DNA from: Gymnopus androsaceus JB14 | Lineage: Eukaryota; Basidiomycota; Agaricomycetes; Agaricales; Omphalotaceae | Direction of reading: 5' to 3' | Assembly (NCBI GenBank): GCA_009733575.1 | Contig: ML769765.1 | Location: forward strand, 1-59,729 | DNA length: 59,729 nt | In this document: positions 1 to 9,849 of the stretch, piece after piece | Layout of the letters: every line of letters begins with the position of its first letter | Numbering within the stretch: position 1 is the stretch's first letter | Program-made: the position numbers and the translations under genes | The notes under the pieces: generated by a model | Databases searched by the model: none | What the model saw: the letters and a program-made list of their open reading frames with translations, nothing else | Told to the model about the DNA's origin: nothing

Positions 1-348
1 GCGACATTTTACTTCGGCTCCATGTCGGTCCGGTGAATGCTTCCGGTGTCTCCGCTGCGCTCATCTTTGTCAGCGCGTACCTCCACCTCGGTGACTCATC
101 ATCCCGACGCTATTGGGCGCTGGAAATACTGGTGCATTGGATATATCCCTTGGTCATGGTGGTGCTATGGATTTATCCCATAGTGCCATTCCAGAGGTAT
201 TGGCTCTTCTGTGGTTATATCCCTACTGAAGCATTTGCAAAGTAGGGATATAGCCCAGTGTCAAGCCTTCAGAATAACAGTTACAGGTGCTGCGCCCACA
301 ATAGTTTCTTCTGACCCAGTTACCGGTCGGTTAGAGGGTGCCGAATAT
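1..348. other. Sequence upstream of the Ty3 gag; no gene recognised
   Basis: No coding region is recognised. The stretch carries loosely repeated blocks resembling ggatatatccc and ggatttatccc near 140-180 and 210-250. It probably belongs to the leader of the Ty3 element that follows, but no LTR end or primer-binding site could be fixed. Confidence 0.4.
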
Positions 349-1850
349 GAGCTTGCTCATGCAGTAGACCTCAACAGCAACCGGTAATTATCCGTACACC
401 TCGTAGAGATTGTGTTGTTACCTTAGGTGAAACACATATCTCTCTGCTTACGGATTCACCTGCGGCAGCACAACTCCATGCTTTTACGGAACGGTTGCAA
501 ACACAAGCAACAGTGGAACCAACACCAAGTGCCGAAACACACGAATGGGGGGATTCACAATCCCATCATTCGGAAGATCAAGGCAAACAGCGTGAAGAGG
601 AAAGTCCAAACCCTGACTGACAGGGTGACAAAGAAGATGATGGTGATGGGGATGAAGACCCAGCCCGCCGACCTGGTCCACCTGGAGGCCCCGGAGGTGG
701 TGGTCCCCCTGGGGGTCCTGGAGGTCCCGGTGGACCAGGCGGTCTGCCGACCACTGACAATGAACGTGACCGAATGCTTCTTGGTCTGTTCCACTCCTTC
801 CGAGGTTCCATTGATTGATTGGGAACTGTACTTGCCGGTCTAAACATACCTAGCGGCAAAAGTTCCGATTCCAAATCAAAGGTCAAAGAACCTGAAGTTT
901 TTGATGGCTTGGATCCCCGCAAGCTTAAAAGCTTTTTAGTCTCACTTTCTTTAGTCTTCATTGATTGCCCAACATACTTTACCGATGCTCGGAAAGTCCA
1001 TTATACGCTCTCCTATCTCGGCGGAGCCGCAAAGGAATGGTTCGAACCAGACATTCTCGATCCTAACCTTGCCGCATTACCCGCTTGGACATTATCCTAT
1101 TCAGCTCTTATCCAAGAGTTGCAGGAGAATTTCGGACTTTACAATGCGCAGGGCAATGCTGAAGATAAGCTTGGTAACCTTTGGATGAAGGAAAACGAGC
1201 CAGTACGGAAATATAATATCTGTTTCAACACTCTAGCGGCTGCTACCACGTGGGACAAATCCACCCTTAGATGGGCTTATCAACGCGGTCTCACAAATTG
1301 CCTTAAGGACGAATTAGTTTGGGTTCCTGAACCGCGGACTTTGGCGGACTACCAATACGAGGTGCTTCGCATCAATAATTGGTATTGGCAGCGAGAAGAG
1401 CAGTGCAAACGGGAGGTCGCAAGGACTTCCGGAGGTGGTTCAAGCGGTAAAACTTCCTCTCCAACGAAAAAGGGTTCATTGAACTCTTCCTCTCAAAATG
1501 ATTCTACATCTGCCAACGCTAATAACAATAACAATAGATCATTCAACGCTTCCGCATCTTTGTCCGGAAATAAACCTACCAGAGGAAAACCACAAGCGAA
1601 ATCTGGCGGATTGTCTTTGCAGGCTTTGGGCTCTACGCCTAAGCCGTACGCCAGTGTATTAGGACCAGATGGCAAGTTAAAACTGGCCAAAGCGGAGCGG
1701 CGCAAGAAGAACAACCTTTGTTTCTTCTGCGGTGGAAAGCACAAGTTTGAGGATTGCAACAAATGTCGCGGCAACAACTCTAGTGGCCGCACCGCTCATA
1801 CCGAGGAGCAGCAACCTTCCATAACCAAGGAATTGGTTCCGGAAAAATAG
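349..1850 (+). pseudogene. gag: Ty3/gypsy gag (capsid/nucleocapsid) with two nonsense codons
   Basis: Gag packages the retrotransposon RNA into virus-like particles. The frame is open from about 349 but broken by TGA at 618-620 and 816-818; from 819 it runs unbroken for about 340 codons to TAG at 1848-1850. A glycine/proline-rich linker precedes the core. The core is a retrotransposon Gag domain (LSYLGGAAKEWFEP near 1005-1050, LRWAYQRGL near 1270). A basic serine/asparagine-rich region follows, then a single zinc knuckle (CFFCGGKHKFEDC near 1720-1760). The knuckle spacing is C-x2-C-x3-H-x4-C, one residue shorter than the common C-x2-C-x4-H-x4-C. The true start codon was not identified. Protease follows in the -1 frame. 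Identity as a Ty3 gag is firm; the stops mean this copy is probably inactive. Confidence 0.85.
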
Positions 1851-1853
1851 TCT
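1839..1853 (+). promoter_or_regulatory. Possible -1 frameshift site between gag and protease
   Basis: Gag ends ccg-gaa-aaa-tag. The protease frame is offset by -1 and is open through this point (gga-aaa-ata-gtc). The run of five A directly before the stop could allow a -1 slip of the lysine codon. No downstream pseudoknot was worked out. A one-base deletion is an equally simple explanation. Confidence 0.3.
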
Positions 1854-2320
1854 GCAACTCCTGGGCCCCGGTACAAAACGGGAGTTGCATTGAGCAGGTT
1901 CGTACCTCTGGGGAAGTAATTCTCAACGCATCCGCTCTTTCCGATTATGAACAATCTCTTACTTTATCGCTTTCCACTGACATTTTCTTACCGGAAGAAC
2001 CGGAAAATACATCGTTATTATTACAATTCAAAACTCTGGTTGACTCCGGGTCTACCGATTGCTTTATTGACTTCCATTATGTTTCCGTGAATTCTATTCC
2101 TACTTCTCCAATTCCTCCGATCAATCTCCAGTTATTTGATGGTTCACTTTCTGCTAAACCGATATCTGAGGTCGCAAACCTCAATGTTCGGTTCCCTATG
2201 GGCAAGCTGCTTCCTTTGTCTTTTTATGTTACCTCCTTGGATTCTTCTTGTAAAGCTGTTTTGGGTTATAGTTTCTTGACCCACTACAATCCGATTGACT
2301 GGGAATCCAGAACCATTACA
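1853..2320 (+). pseudogene. Ty3/gypsy aspartic protease, left part of pol
   Basis: Retropepsin domain that matures the Gag-Pol polyprotein. The catalytic motif DSGST is at about 2042-2056, preceded by a hydrophobic LLLQFKTLV strand. The flap-side segment and the second conserved strand (KAVLGYSFLTHYNPIDWESR) follow near 2252-2311. The frame is -1 relative to gag and has no own start. It stops being Ty3 sequence after codons for R-T-I-T at 2320, where the 12.9-kb insertion begins. The continuing codons (I-T-F-R-N-S) are found at 15234. The short tail from 2321 to the TAG at 2327 belongs to the insertion. Confidence 0.8.
2314..2320. repeat. Left copy of 7-bp target duplication CATTACA
   Basis: CATTACA here and at 15233-15239 bracket the large insertion. 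Native Ty3 coding (acc-att-aca-ttc-cga) explains both copies, as expected for a duplicated target. Confidence 0.75.
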
Positions 2321-2416
2321 CACCTGTAGCAGCTACCTGATCACATCAGCCTTGGTGAACTACCCAAGGTCTGATGTGATCAGCAAGGGTAGTTTCCCAA
2401 GCAGCTGAATATAGGG
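2321..2416 (+). repeat. Left terminal inverted repeat of the 12.9-kb element
   Basis: The repeat starts CACCTGTAGCAGCTA. It contains an internal palindrome with arms TGATCACATCAG (2340-2351) and CTGATGTGATCA (2371-2382), then CAAGGG and ATATAGG blocks. The reverse complement of 15139-15232 shows the same order of blocks at roughly 75-80 percent identity by eye, so the termini are inverted relative to each other and not merely both palindromic. Confidence 0.7.
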
Positions 2417-2539
2417 CAGCTCGCAAGGGTACAATCTTGGCTTTGGTGTCATGTCTGGAATCGGGCCACGGAAATCAAAAATTAGGTCATGGGTGTCACT
2501 GTCACGTTTGATAAAGTTAGTAGACAATATCAGCTATTT

Positions 2540-2640
2540 GTTGTTGCAAAGTGTAGCTGTAACACCGTCAACTTTGATGTCATCTTTTTGCATCAACTGG
2601 GGACTGGGGTTCAATTCCCGTTAGCCCACTTTTAAGAAAA
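2540..2640 (+). repeat. tRNA-like 3' half (possible SINE remnant)
   Basis: GGTTCAATTCC at 2608-2618 matches a pol III B box and is followed by GTTAGCCCA, which resembles a tRNA acceptor end. No matching 5' half is visible, so this is not called a tRNA gene. Confidence 0.3.
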
Positions 2641-2778
2641 ACATTGTTTTGCTCATTTACATAGATGACATGAAATTTATTCTAAGCTAAAACTAAAACT
2701 AATTTGGTTGGTAACAACAGAAACTGTTTATAATTGTTAGCACAAATAAATGATATAAAATATGGACCATGCATACCT

Positions 2779-3460
2779 TCACTGCTGAGGTTTGTTCTTG
2801 CATTTGAGACGATTTTGAGACCCAGGACAATCAGTTTGTTGACACATTCTACACTTCCTCTTAGACATCTTTCCAAAGTTTGCATGATCTGATTGATCCA
2901 TATGAGTAAATGTTAGAGGTGATTGGCCTGGTGGAAGTGTTTTCCAGACTGAATAGTTTTGAGATGACTGGGGGACAGATATACTACCCCCATGTATACC
3001 ATGTGTGAAGGAGAACTGTGACTGTTGTGATGATCCAGCTGCAGATGCAGGTAAAGCAGAAAGGGATCTTCCAGAAAAATCACCAGAACCAGTAAAATTA
3101 AATTGAGACTGGCTCTGTAGAATTGGCATCTGTGAAGCATTGCTCATCAGGACAGGTAATGATGAAGGAATGGAGACCATATTTGAGGAATCTTGTGGAA
3201 TTTGAATTTGGACCTCATCAGGACTGGGAGCCATTACTATATCTTCTTCACTCACAGGTGCTTGATCTGGAACATCAATCACCATCATATCATCTTGTAT
3301 GGGATGAAGTCTAACTCCAGGTTTAGTTCTGGTTGCAGCTGCTAATACATGTGATACATGGTCTGATGAATGAACATGAGTTTCATTTGGTTTTCTCTGA
3401 GAGCTACTAGAAATGAGCGAGCTTTTGGTATGTTGAGAATTAGGCTTAGTTTTATCTAAA
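2779..3460 (-). pseudogene. C-terminal exon of the exonuclease-transposase gene
   Basis: The minus-strand frame is open from about 3477 to the stop at 2779. An acceptor-like TTTAG lies at about 3461. The protein is serine/glutamine-rich and acidic. It ends in a short zinc-binding motif, KRKCRMCQQTDCPGSQNRLKC (Cys spacing C-x2-C-x4-C), then a lysine-rich tail. Such a terminal cysteine cluster suits DNA binding by a transposase. It lies directly downstream of the transposase body and is separated from it by a 474-bp MITE. The splice phase to the body does not close cleanly, so linkage is inferred from position and orientation. It may instead be a separate small ORF. Confidence 0.5.
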
Positions 3461-3466
3461 CAGATG

Positions 3467-3940
3467 AGGACTGTCCATTATTATTTAAACATATTTAAAC
3501 ACTCTATTTAAACAATAAATTTTACCACATTAGGGAGAGTCTGGTCATGTGATTAATCCACATGACTATGACTCACTAGCTAATATCCAAGGGAAATCAA
3601 ACATGCCAATGATATGCTGTGGGATATAGTCATGTGATTGTGGAAAAGTTAAGGTCCACACATGACCTAGGTGTAGGTGGGTTAGGGGTTATGGATAAGG
3701 ACAAAGTCTGGGGTGCGGGGCTTGCCCTGCTGTTAATGAAGCTGTGTAGTCTCAGGATGAGTACTTACTAAGGGCCTGGGAAAGAATGAAGTGAGATAGC
3801 AGTCCAACACATGGGGCAGGGGGGTGTCAGTTTTTCCCACAATGCCCTGTTCAGGCTCTACATAAATATTTAGTTTTGTTTAATTATGTTTAAACAATAT
3901 AACTCTGTTTAGATGTGTTTAAATAATGCTGGACAATCCT
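3467..3940. mobile_element. 474-bp MITE with about 35-bp TIRs inside the transposase gene
   Basis: The left end AGGACTGTCCATTATTATTT (3467) and the right end read in reverse (AGGATTGTCCAGCATTATTT from 3940) match over about 35 bp with five mismatches. TTTAAACA motifs recur just inside both ends. There is no coding capacity. No clear target duplication is seen. The right end lies 6 nt from the stop codon of the upstream transposase exon and its outer flank supplies a GTATGT donor-like hexamer (3942-3947). Confidence 0.7.
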
Positions 3941-3947
3941 TACATAC

Positions 3948-6900
3948 TTAGAGAACACTGATACTTTTGTAGGTATGTTGGTAATCAACCCAAACATTCC
4001 AGTAAGAAGCTAAATGCTCTTTAAGTTTATAAAATATCTTGTTCTTGGTTCCTTGAGCTTGTTTTGACCACCATTTAACCATATTATCAAAGTTTGGAGT
4101 GCCAGTTGGTGGACACCACTCACCCCCTGCTGACACTGCATTATGAAAACACTCAAATTCTTGCTCTGTGTGGAAAGGTGTAACAGCAAACTTAATGTCT
4201 TGTGCTTCAGCAAGGAATATGTATATATCTCGCTGTTTGCCACGGAGGTGAGTCAAAACTAGCATGTCACTATCTTTAAGGGAATGTGATACTCCATCAT
4301 ATGGCTGGAAATCTGCATTCAGCCTAACTACTGGTGGAATTTTGGGTATTCCAAATTTTTCCTCAGTAAGAGAAAAACCTAAAGGATTGGTATCTGATAT
4401 CATGTCCCATACAGGATAGGATGGAGATGAAGACCATAAAATATCACCCTTTAGCTTTTGAAGAGCAAAATCAAGCCAGGGATCATAATGACCAGTATAC
4501 TTGACATTAAGCTTATGTTTAGATCCTGCATCAACATTGTGTCTGTGTCTCCAGTCAGCAACCAGTGCATCTGCCAACTCTGGGGATGCATTCAGTGAAC
4601 CAAACATCTTGTGTATGGGGTTATGGACAGATCCTTCAACTGAATTTGTACCCCGAAGGCAATGATATATATTTAGTCCATTTTGGTCCGGATCACCTTC
4701 CAAGACATATAAAGGCACATCATCAGGATCTGAAAGCCATCCCAGCTTTGTATCATGAAGAACAGCATTAGCTTTCTTCCAGGTTTCTTGATCAAATAGT
4801 GTCTGGCCAGTCTTACTACATTTCACAGGACCCCAGCAGTCAAAAAGTTCTTTCAAATTCCTGTAGAGTATGTCTTTGGATGGAACATACCTCCGGCAAC
4901 GCTTCCAGACCCAATCAGGTTGTGTAGCTAATGCCTTCTCCCAACTGCTATTCTTTTTCTCCAAGACAGCAGAGACATTTTTCTTGTCTACTGCATCAGG
5001 AATCAGCATGGTCCTGCTAAATGCTTTGGAAAAACGCTTGAAAAGGCTATACCGTTTAGATATTGTTCTGGAAACTTTATCCATTTCATGAAACAAATCT
5101 CCAAAAACTCTAGTAGGGACTTGGCTGTTTTGTAATTCACCCTGTTTATACTTGTGAAGCAAGTCTGTCTCATTGTCTTCTATGATGATTTCATTTTCCG
5201 ACTCATCATTTTCTGAACTTGTATCAGCCACATTTGACTGTCTTTAAATAACAGGTGGTTTCTCAACAGTAAGTGAAGACAGGTCAATATTTTTGTCTAG
5301 TAACTGGGATGATAGATGGGGTTTCACAGTTTTTGAACCATCACGAGTCCGCAATGCAGATATATTGACAACTGCATCAAATTTATCATGACCATCTTGA
5401 ACTGCTTCTAAGGATTGATTATATAGAGTCAATATAGCCTGAGGTGCTATAACTTTGGTAATGTTAATTAAAGCACGAGTCTTAGTTGTTGCAACACGAA
5501 TTTTTGTGGATTTGGTTTCCCCTTTCTTAACAAATTCATAAATGTCTGGTTGAGGTGTAACAACACCTTGTGCTATTTCTTGTTTACGAGCATATAAGCT
5601 CACCTCCTGTCCCACAGTGGTAAATCCTGATAATGGGCGCCCCACATCACTACTATTTTTTAAGACATCCCAAATCAATAATGCAACATAGCCATCAAGT
5701 GCAGCATAGGCAATTTGATCCTCATTCAAAATTCCACTCCATTCAGAAACACGCATCTCTTTGGATAGATTTTTCTGTAATGTAGCTGCAGTGATAGCTG
5801 ATAGTGAGGCATTGGCACTAGAGACAGCATTTTTCTCTGCAGCCAACTTTCCTAGCTCAATAACACCACGCAATCTATTCCCAGTCTTGTTTGGTTCAAA
5901 TTCTGGAAAGTCACGAGCAAGTTTTGCCATATCTGCTCCAATATTCCTCCCTATCTTGATGATCTCAGTGCTCCTGAGAATATCAATCAATATTTTGGGG
6001 AGTTTCTTCAATCCATAAACATGCAACAAATAAACAGACTGCATATGGGCAATCTGAATCAGAGCAGTTTTTTGAGGTCCTGATGCTCCTGGACCTGTGG
6101 TGAAATCCCATTCCATGTCAAACCCAACATGGATCTTGGTATTATTCAAGTTACCACCATTCCAATCATCTACAAGTGCATCTTGAATTCCTCTACAAGC
6201 TTGCTGGATCTGTAGATCTGTAGAGCAGACAATTGGTGTTACTCCAGAAGGTAACTGAAGTCTAGGTAGATCACTATATTCATCAAGCTGAATTGGGACC
6301 ACATCTTTTTTCAGTGAAGGAAAGCATTCTGTGAACATTGACATGTCTGCTGCTGGTACATCTGTATATCCAATCACTGGTTCTGCTAATCCATGATCTC
6401 GTAGACTTTTCACAATACCTTCCAATCCTTCTCTTATATGTGACTGAGCCTTTGTAGGGACAAATGCCTGGTATCGGATTTGCTCAAATTCATTCACCAC
6501 AGTGAATAGCCCTTGGAATACAGGCTCTCCATTGATCTTCATGAGGAACTTAGGAACTTTGAAAGAATGGTCCCATTTTAGAATATAACCTGTAAGAGAG
6601 CTCATGTACTGATCAAGCATTGGCCTTATGTATTGAATGTAATCAACATATATCTTGTTGATATACCATCTAGATGGACTATGTCCATTGTAACCCTGTT
6701 TATCTGAGAATCCAGAGAATGGCTTAAGCTTTGGGCGATCAACTCCCTTCATATCTGCATCTGCAGTTGCAGTAGCAGCAGCATGACAATATTTCAGTTC
6801 ACGCAAAGCATATTTACGCATGTGAGCTGTCCTAATCATAGTTGTCCACATATTGGAATTGACTCCTAGTGCCATTCCATCTCGTATAAGCTCCATAAGT

Positions 6901-7491
6901 TCTTTATCAATACCACTCCGTTGTGTAAGAAAAGCAGGAAATTCATCAGCCAATTCTGGGCTGAGCTGTTTCATGACACGAGGATCATAATAATTCATAT
7001 TTGTCTTGCATTCCTTGCAATGAATGCGCTTTGTCAAGATATAATAATTTTCACTCAGTCCAATTACACGTCTTGCAATGGGGGAGTCATTCCAGCCTTT
7101 ACTAGACATGACCTGACCTTTACTTCTGCACTGCTCATTTGTGCATAAAATTCTGCTTTCTTCTCCTAGCTCATTGGGCAACCATACAAAAACAGATGGA
7201 AGATATGCAGGACTTGGAGTAAGATCTTGGGCAAGTCTTGCCTTCTTGAACTCAAAATATAAGGCACCTGGTCTTATAAAAAATCCACTAGATGCATAGC
7301 ATGGTGGCAACTTCTTAGCCTTGATAGCCCTATCCACAGTATCTTTGACTTGAGCAAGATAAACTTGGACAACCCCATCCTGGGCAAGAGGAGTATTTTC
7401 TTCATCCTCAGGCTCAGCTGTCTGGTCTAATTGTTCAGTTATCTCTTCTAGATATGAGGTGAAGTTGACCTCTGTGGATTGTTGCTGATCA
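3948..7491 (-). pseudogene. DDE-like transposase with inserted DEDDy 3'-5' exonuclease domain
   Basis: Main exon of a transposase-like protein. Counting from the codon at 7337, a zinc ribbon (C65, C70, C107, C110) is followed by a DDE-like core: WDHSF (D256) and YTD (D326). A complete WRN/RNase D-type exonuclease comes next: Exo I GFDMEW (D407, E409), Exo II NIGADM (D469), Exo III YAALD (Y544, D548). After an in-frame TAA at 5244-5246 the same frame continues for another 430 codons. That part contains RGTNSVEG near 4645, whose glutamate is the likely third catalytic acid, and WRHRHN. The frame also extends upstream of 7337 to a splice acceptor near 7491. The family (zinc region resembling DUF6729, plus exonuclease) is recalled from other fungi; the catalytic reading is inference. 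One nonsense codon, with the frame otherwise clean over 3.5 kb, suggests recent inactivation. Confidence 0.75.
5244..5246 (-). other. In-frame TAA splitting the transposase into 697- and 427-codon parts
   Basis: Codons read att-taa-aga-cag-tca-aat-gtg-gct. The frame before and after is the same and both sides are family-conserved, so this is a nonsense change and not two genes. Confidence 0.75.
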
Positions 7492-7618
7492 CTTTAAAAA
7501 AGAAAAGGGAAACCTTTGTCTCAAATTGGTTCTGCTCTTACTGAGTTTGCATCTCCATGAACTATAGAAAGGAGCACTAAGTATATTTCAGGTTGGAGCA
7601 AATTAAAAAAACAAGTAC

Positions 7619-7994
7619 CATGGGATGATGCACTTGACTCTTCCTCAGTTTGCTTCTTCTCCTTGCTGAGTTGGGTGTCTAGTAATGTTATTGTAATGTC
7701 AATGAAAATGAATTACAAACTAATTTTAAAAAGTGATTATTCTCACCAAAAACTGATGCCATTCTACCAGAACTGCCTTGAAAAGCGGCACCAGGAATAT
7801 CATTCCCAGAAAACATTGTAAAATTCACTAAAGGGACATGTAGGGTCAATATACATAAGTTGCCAATTGATTTTGGTCTTAAAATTGCTGTGAGTATGGT
7901 TGCGAGCATTTGATGGCCTTCCTGCCCCTTCTCTTGTACCTCCAGCAAGATGTCCGGCTTCATTTTGACTCCCAGTAGGTCTCTCCCTTGACAT
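7619..7994 (-). pseudogene. 5' exons of the exonuclease-transposase gene
   Basis: Two or more short exons lie upstream of the main exon. One runs from an acceptor at 7679-7680 to a GTACTT donor at 7618. Another ends at a GTGAGA donor at 7746, with an ATG at 7819 and a further upstream ATG at 7994. The upstream frame has a basic, glycine/arginine-rich start (MSRERPTGSQNE, GTREGAGRPSNARNH), typical of transposase N-termini. The start codon and the exact exon chain are uncertain because the 7994 frame stops at 7800. Confidence 0.45.
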
Positions 7995-8314
7995 TATGCA
8001 GTGAGTGTTGCTGAATGTGGTGCTATGGATGTTGTAAAGATGTTATAAGGTCTAAAGGAAGTTTTATCGCTGATTACAGTGCAATCGGATTGACATCGCA
8101 TGGCACTCACATGGGCTGTCCGGCCCCGGGTTGCCTATTTTAGCTTATACTAGCACAGGAATCCAAATCGAGCTTAATCGGACATGAGTCAAACAGTTTT
8201 TCGTCATCATCCCAAAGTGGTTTAAGGTTGCCGTAACTATGCCAAAAGTAGTTTAAGGGTACTACTAAATGCGGTTTAAGCCTTAAACCCGATTTGGTTA
8301 TCCATCATTCCAGC
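7995..8314. other. Non-coding stretch inside the large element
   Basis: No gene recognised. GTTTAAG-like words recur around 8215-8290 (ggtttaagg, agtttaagg, ggtttaagc). CATTCCAGC at 8306-8314 is the left target copy of the next element. Confidence 0.4.
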
Positions 8315-9130
8315 GGCAAAAACTATTGAGAAACCCCGATTTTAGCAGAAACCCCGGGTTCCTCCGGCAACCCCTAGAATTGTCGCTTACGGGTTTCTAG
8401 TGATCTGGCCGCTGGCCGGCCGGTTCGCTCCATTTTCCTGGGGCGCTCCATGGGCGCCTGGACGCTTCGACACTGAGTCCTGACCTTTCCTCATCATTGC
8501 GCTAGCCATAGACTCTACATTGTAATAAATTCACTTCATTCAATTCATGACCGAATCATCATGTTTACACTCGGCATTGTGTTCACTTCCGCTGCGCGCC
8601 AAGTTCCAGCAAGGAGGATAAGGTAAAGGTGAGGATGGGTCTGGTAGATGCACCATGCAGTGGATTGCAAGCTGAGCGGCCTAGTAGAGGATAGCTAGAG
8701 TGAAGGCAGTTAAAAGATGTAGGATGTAGTGGGAAAAATATCAGGCTGTGCCGCTGTAAGCCAGGTGACGGACGACGGGCGAAGGTGTGGCTTGAGTCTG
8801 GATTCTAAAACGCGGTCCTTCACGTTTGACACATGATTATAACGCATCTTTCATATGTTGAGTTAGAGTACGCGCGCGCGCGCTGTGCTCCAATTCCCGA
8901 TGAGTGATCAGTGGTTAGCTCACGCAGTGCCTACGATCTTGATAACTATACTACTCATACTTACACACTAACCACATATTATCCGAGTCTCTACATCTCT
9001 CAATATCTATGAACCGGAAGAACATGGGCTTCGGGATTAGCTAATCCGGCATATGGCCGTGGCATTCCTGGGTTTTCCCATAGTCATCGGGGGTTTCTGC
9101 TAAAATTGGGGTTTCTCAATAGTTTTTGCC
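8315..9130. mobile_element. 816-bp Mutator-type non-autonomous element with 9-bp TSD
   Basis: The terminal inverted repeats start GGCAAAAACTATTGAGAAAC and match over 41 bp with one mismatch. The 9-bp duplication CATTCCAGC is perfect at 8306-8314 and 9131-9139. A 9-bp duplication is the hallmark of MULE elements. No transposase is encoded. A (CG)n run lies near 8871-8883. Confidence 0.85.
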
Positions 9131-9151
9131 CATTCCAGCCATGCTTCAATA

Positions 9152-9413
9152 CAGTGCTTTGCATAAAGGCTTACCGCTTCACGATTTTTCAACGCTTGTT
9201 TATTTGTATTTGCTCTAAGATGGGACCTGCAGGGTATTCTATACAGTCACAGGGCGCTTATGCTTTATGCCAGCATCGATATGCCATGCACTGGGCGTTT
9301 TTGGAGCTTGAATTCAGTCAATTGTATTGGGCACTGCAGGGTCATTTTAGAACAAATGCAAATAAACAAGCGTTGAAAAATCGTGAAGCGGTAAGCCTTT
9401 ATGCAAAGCACTG
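9152..9413. mobile_element. 262-bp Tc1/mariner-type MITE with about 80-bp TIRs
   Basis: CAGTGCTTTGCATAAAGGC at the left end and its reverse complement at the right end extend into inverted repeats of about 81 bp with only a few mismatches. TA flanks both ends (9150-9151, 9414-9415). CAGTG termini and TA targets are typical of Tc1/mariner. No coding capacity. Confidence 0.85.
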
Positions 9414-9849
9414 TAGCCACAATCCCTTGGGCAAATACCCAAGGGGATCATCTGCCATATTTGTCAACACTGATAAGCTGGACCATTGCGATTAAATCAT
9501 TATCAATTACCATCCTCCGTGATGAGACGGATGAGCCGGACATCTTACGGGTCTGGCCCGGGACGGGGCTTGACTCGAGTAAAATATTGGCAGCATAAGG
9601 ATTAGAACTCTCATCGCTTTCGATATTAGTCTCGTGATCTATGCATAGAAACGGGACGCGTTAACATGTTTGCCATTTGACCAATACATACCATGGGTGT
9701 AATTCATCTATGACACCTACTTCTTGAGCACATGAATAGAAATATTCATAATTTTATATTAATTATACATTGAATAACCATGTATCGAATAACCATACAT
9801 TAATTCGTACCATTTAGATGATAGCATACCCTTTATCGGACAATAAGAA
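9414..9849. other. Non-coding stretch between MITE and SAMHD1-like remnant
   Basis: No gene recognised. AT-rich from 9720. The C-terminal barrel expected for the SAMHD1-like gene that follows (minus strand) is not found here. Confidence 0.4.

Noticed and set aside
578..961. Minus-strand ORF with collagen-like PGPPGPPG repeats
   Set aside because: It is the complement of the glycine/proline linker of Ty3 gag, a shadow frame.
2590..2632. tRNA gene at GGTTCAATTCCCGTTAGCCCA
   Set aside because: Only the T-arm and a 3' end-like sequence are present; no 5' half with complementary GGGCTAAC.
9106..9495. 129-codon plus-strand ORF
   Set aside because: It spans the end of the MULE element and the whole inverted-repeat MITE, so it is open by chance.
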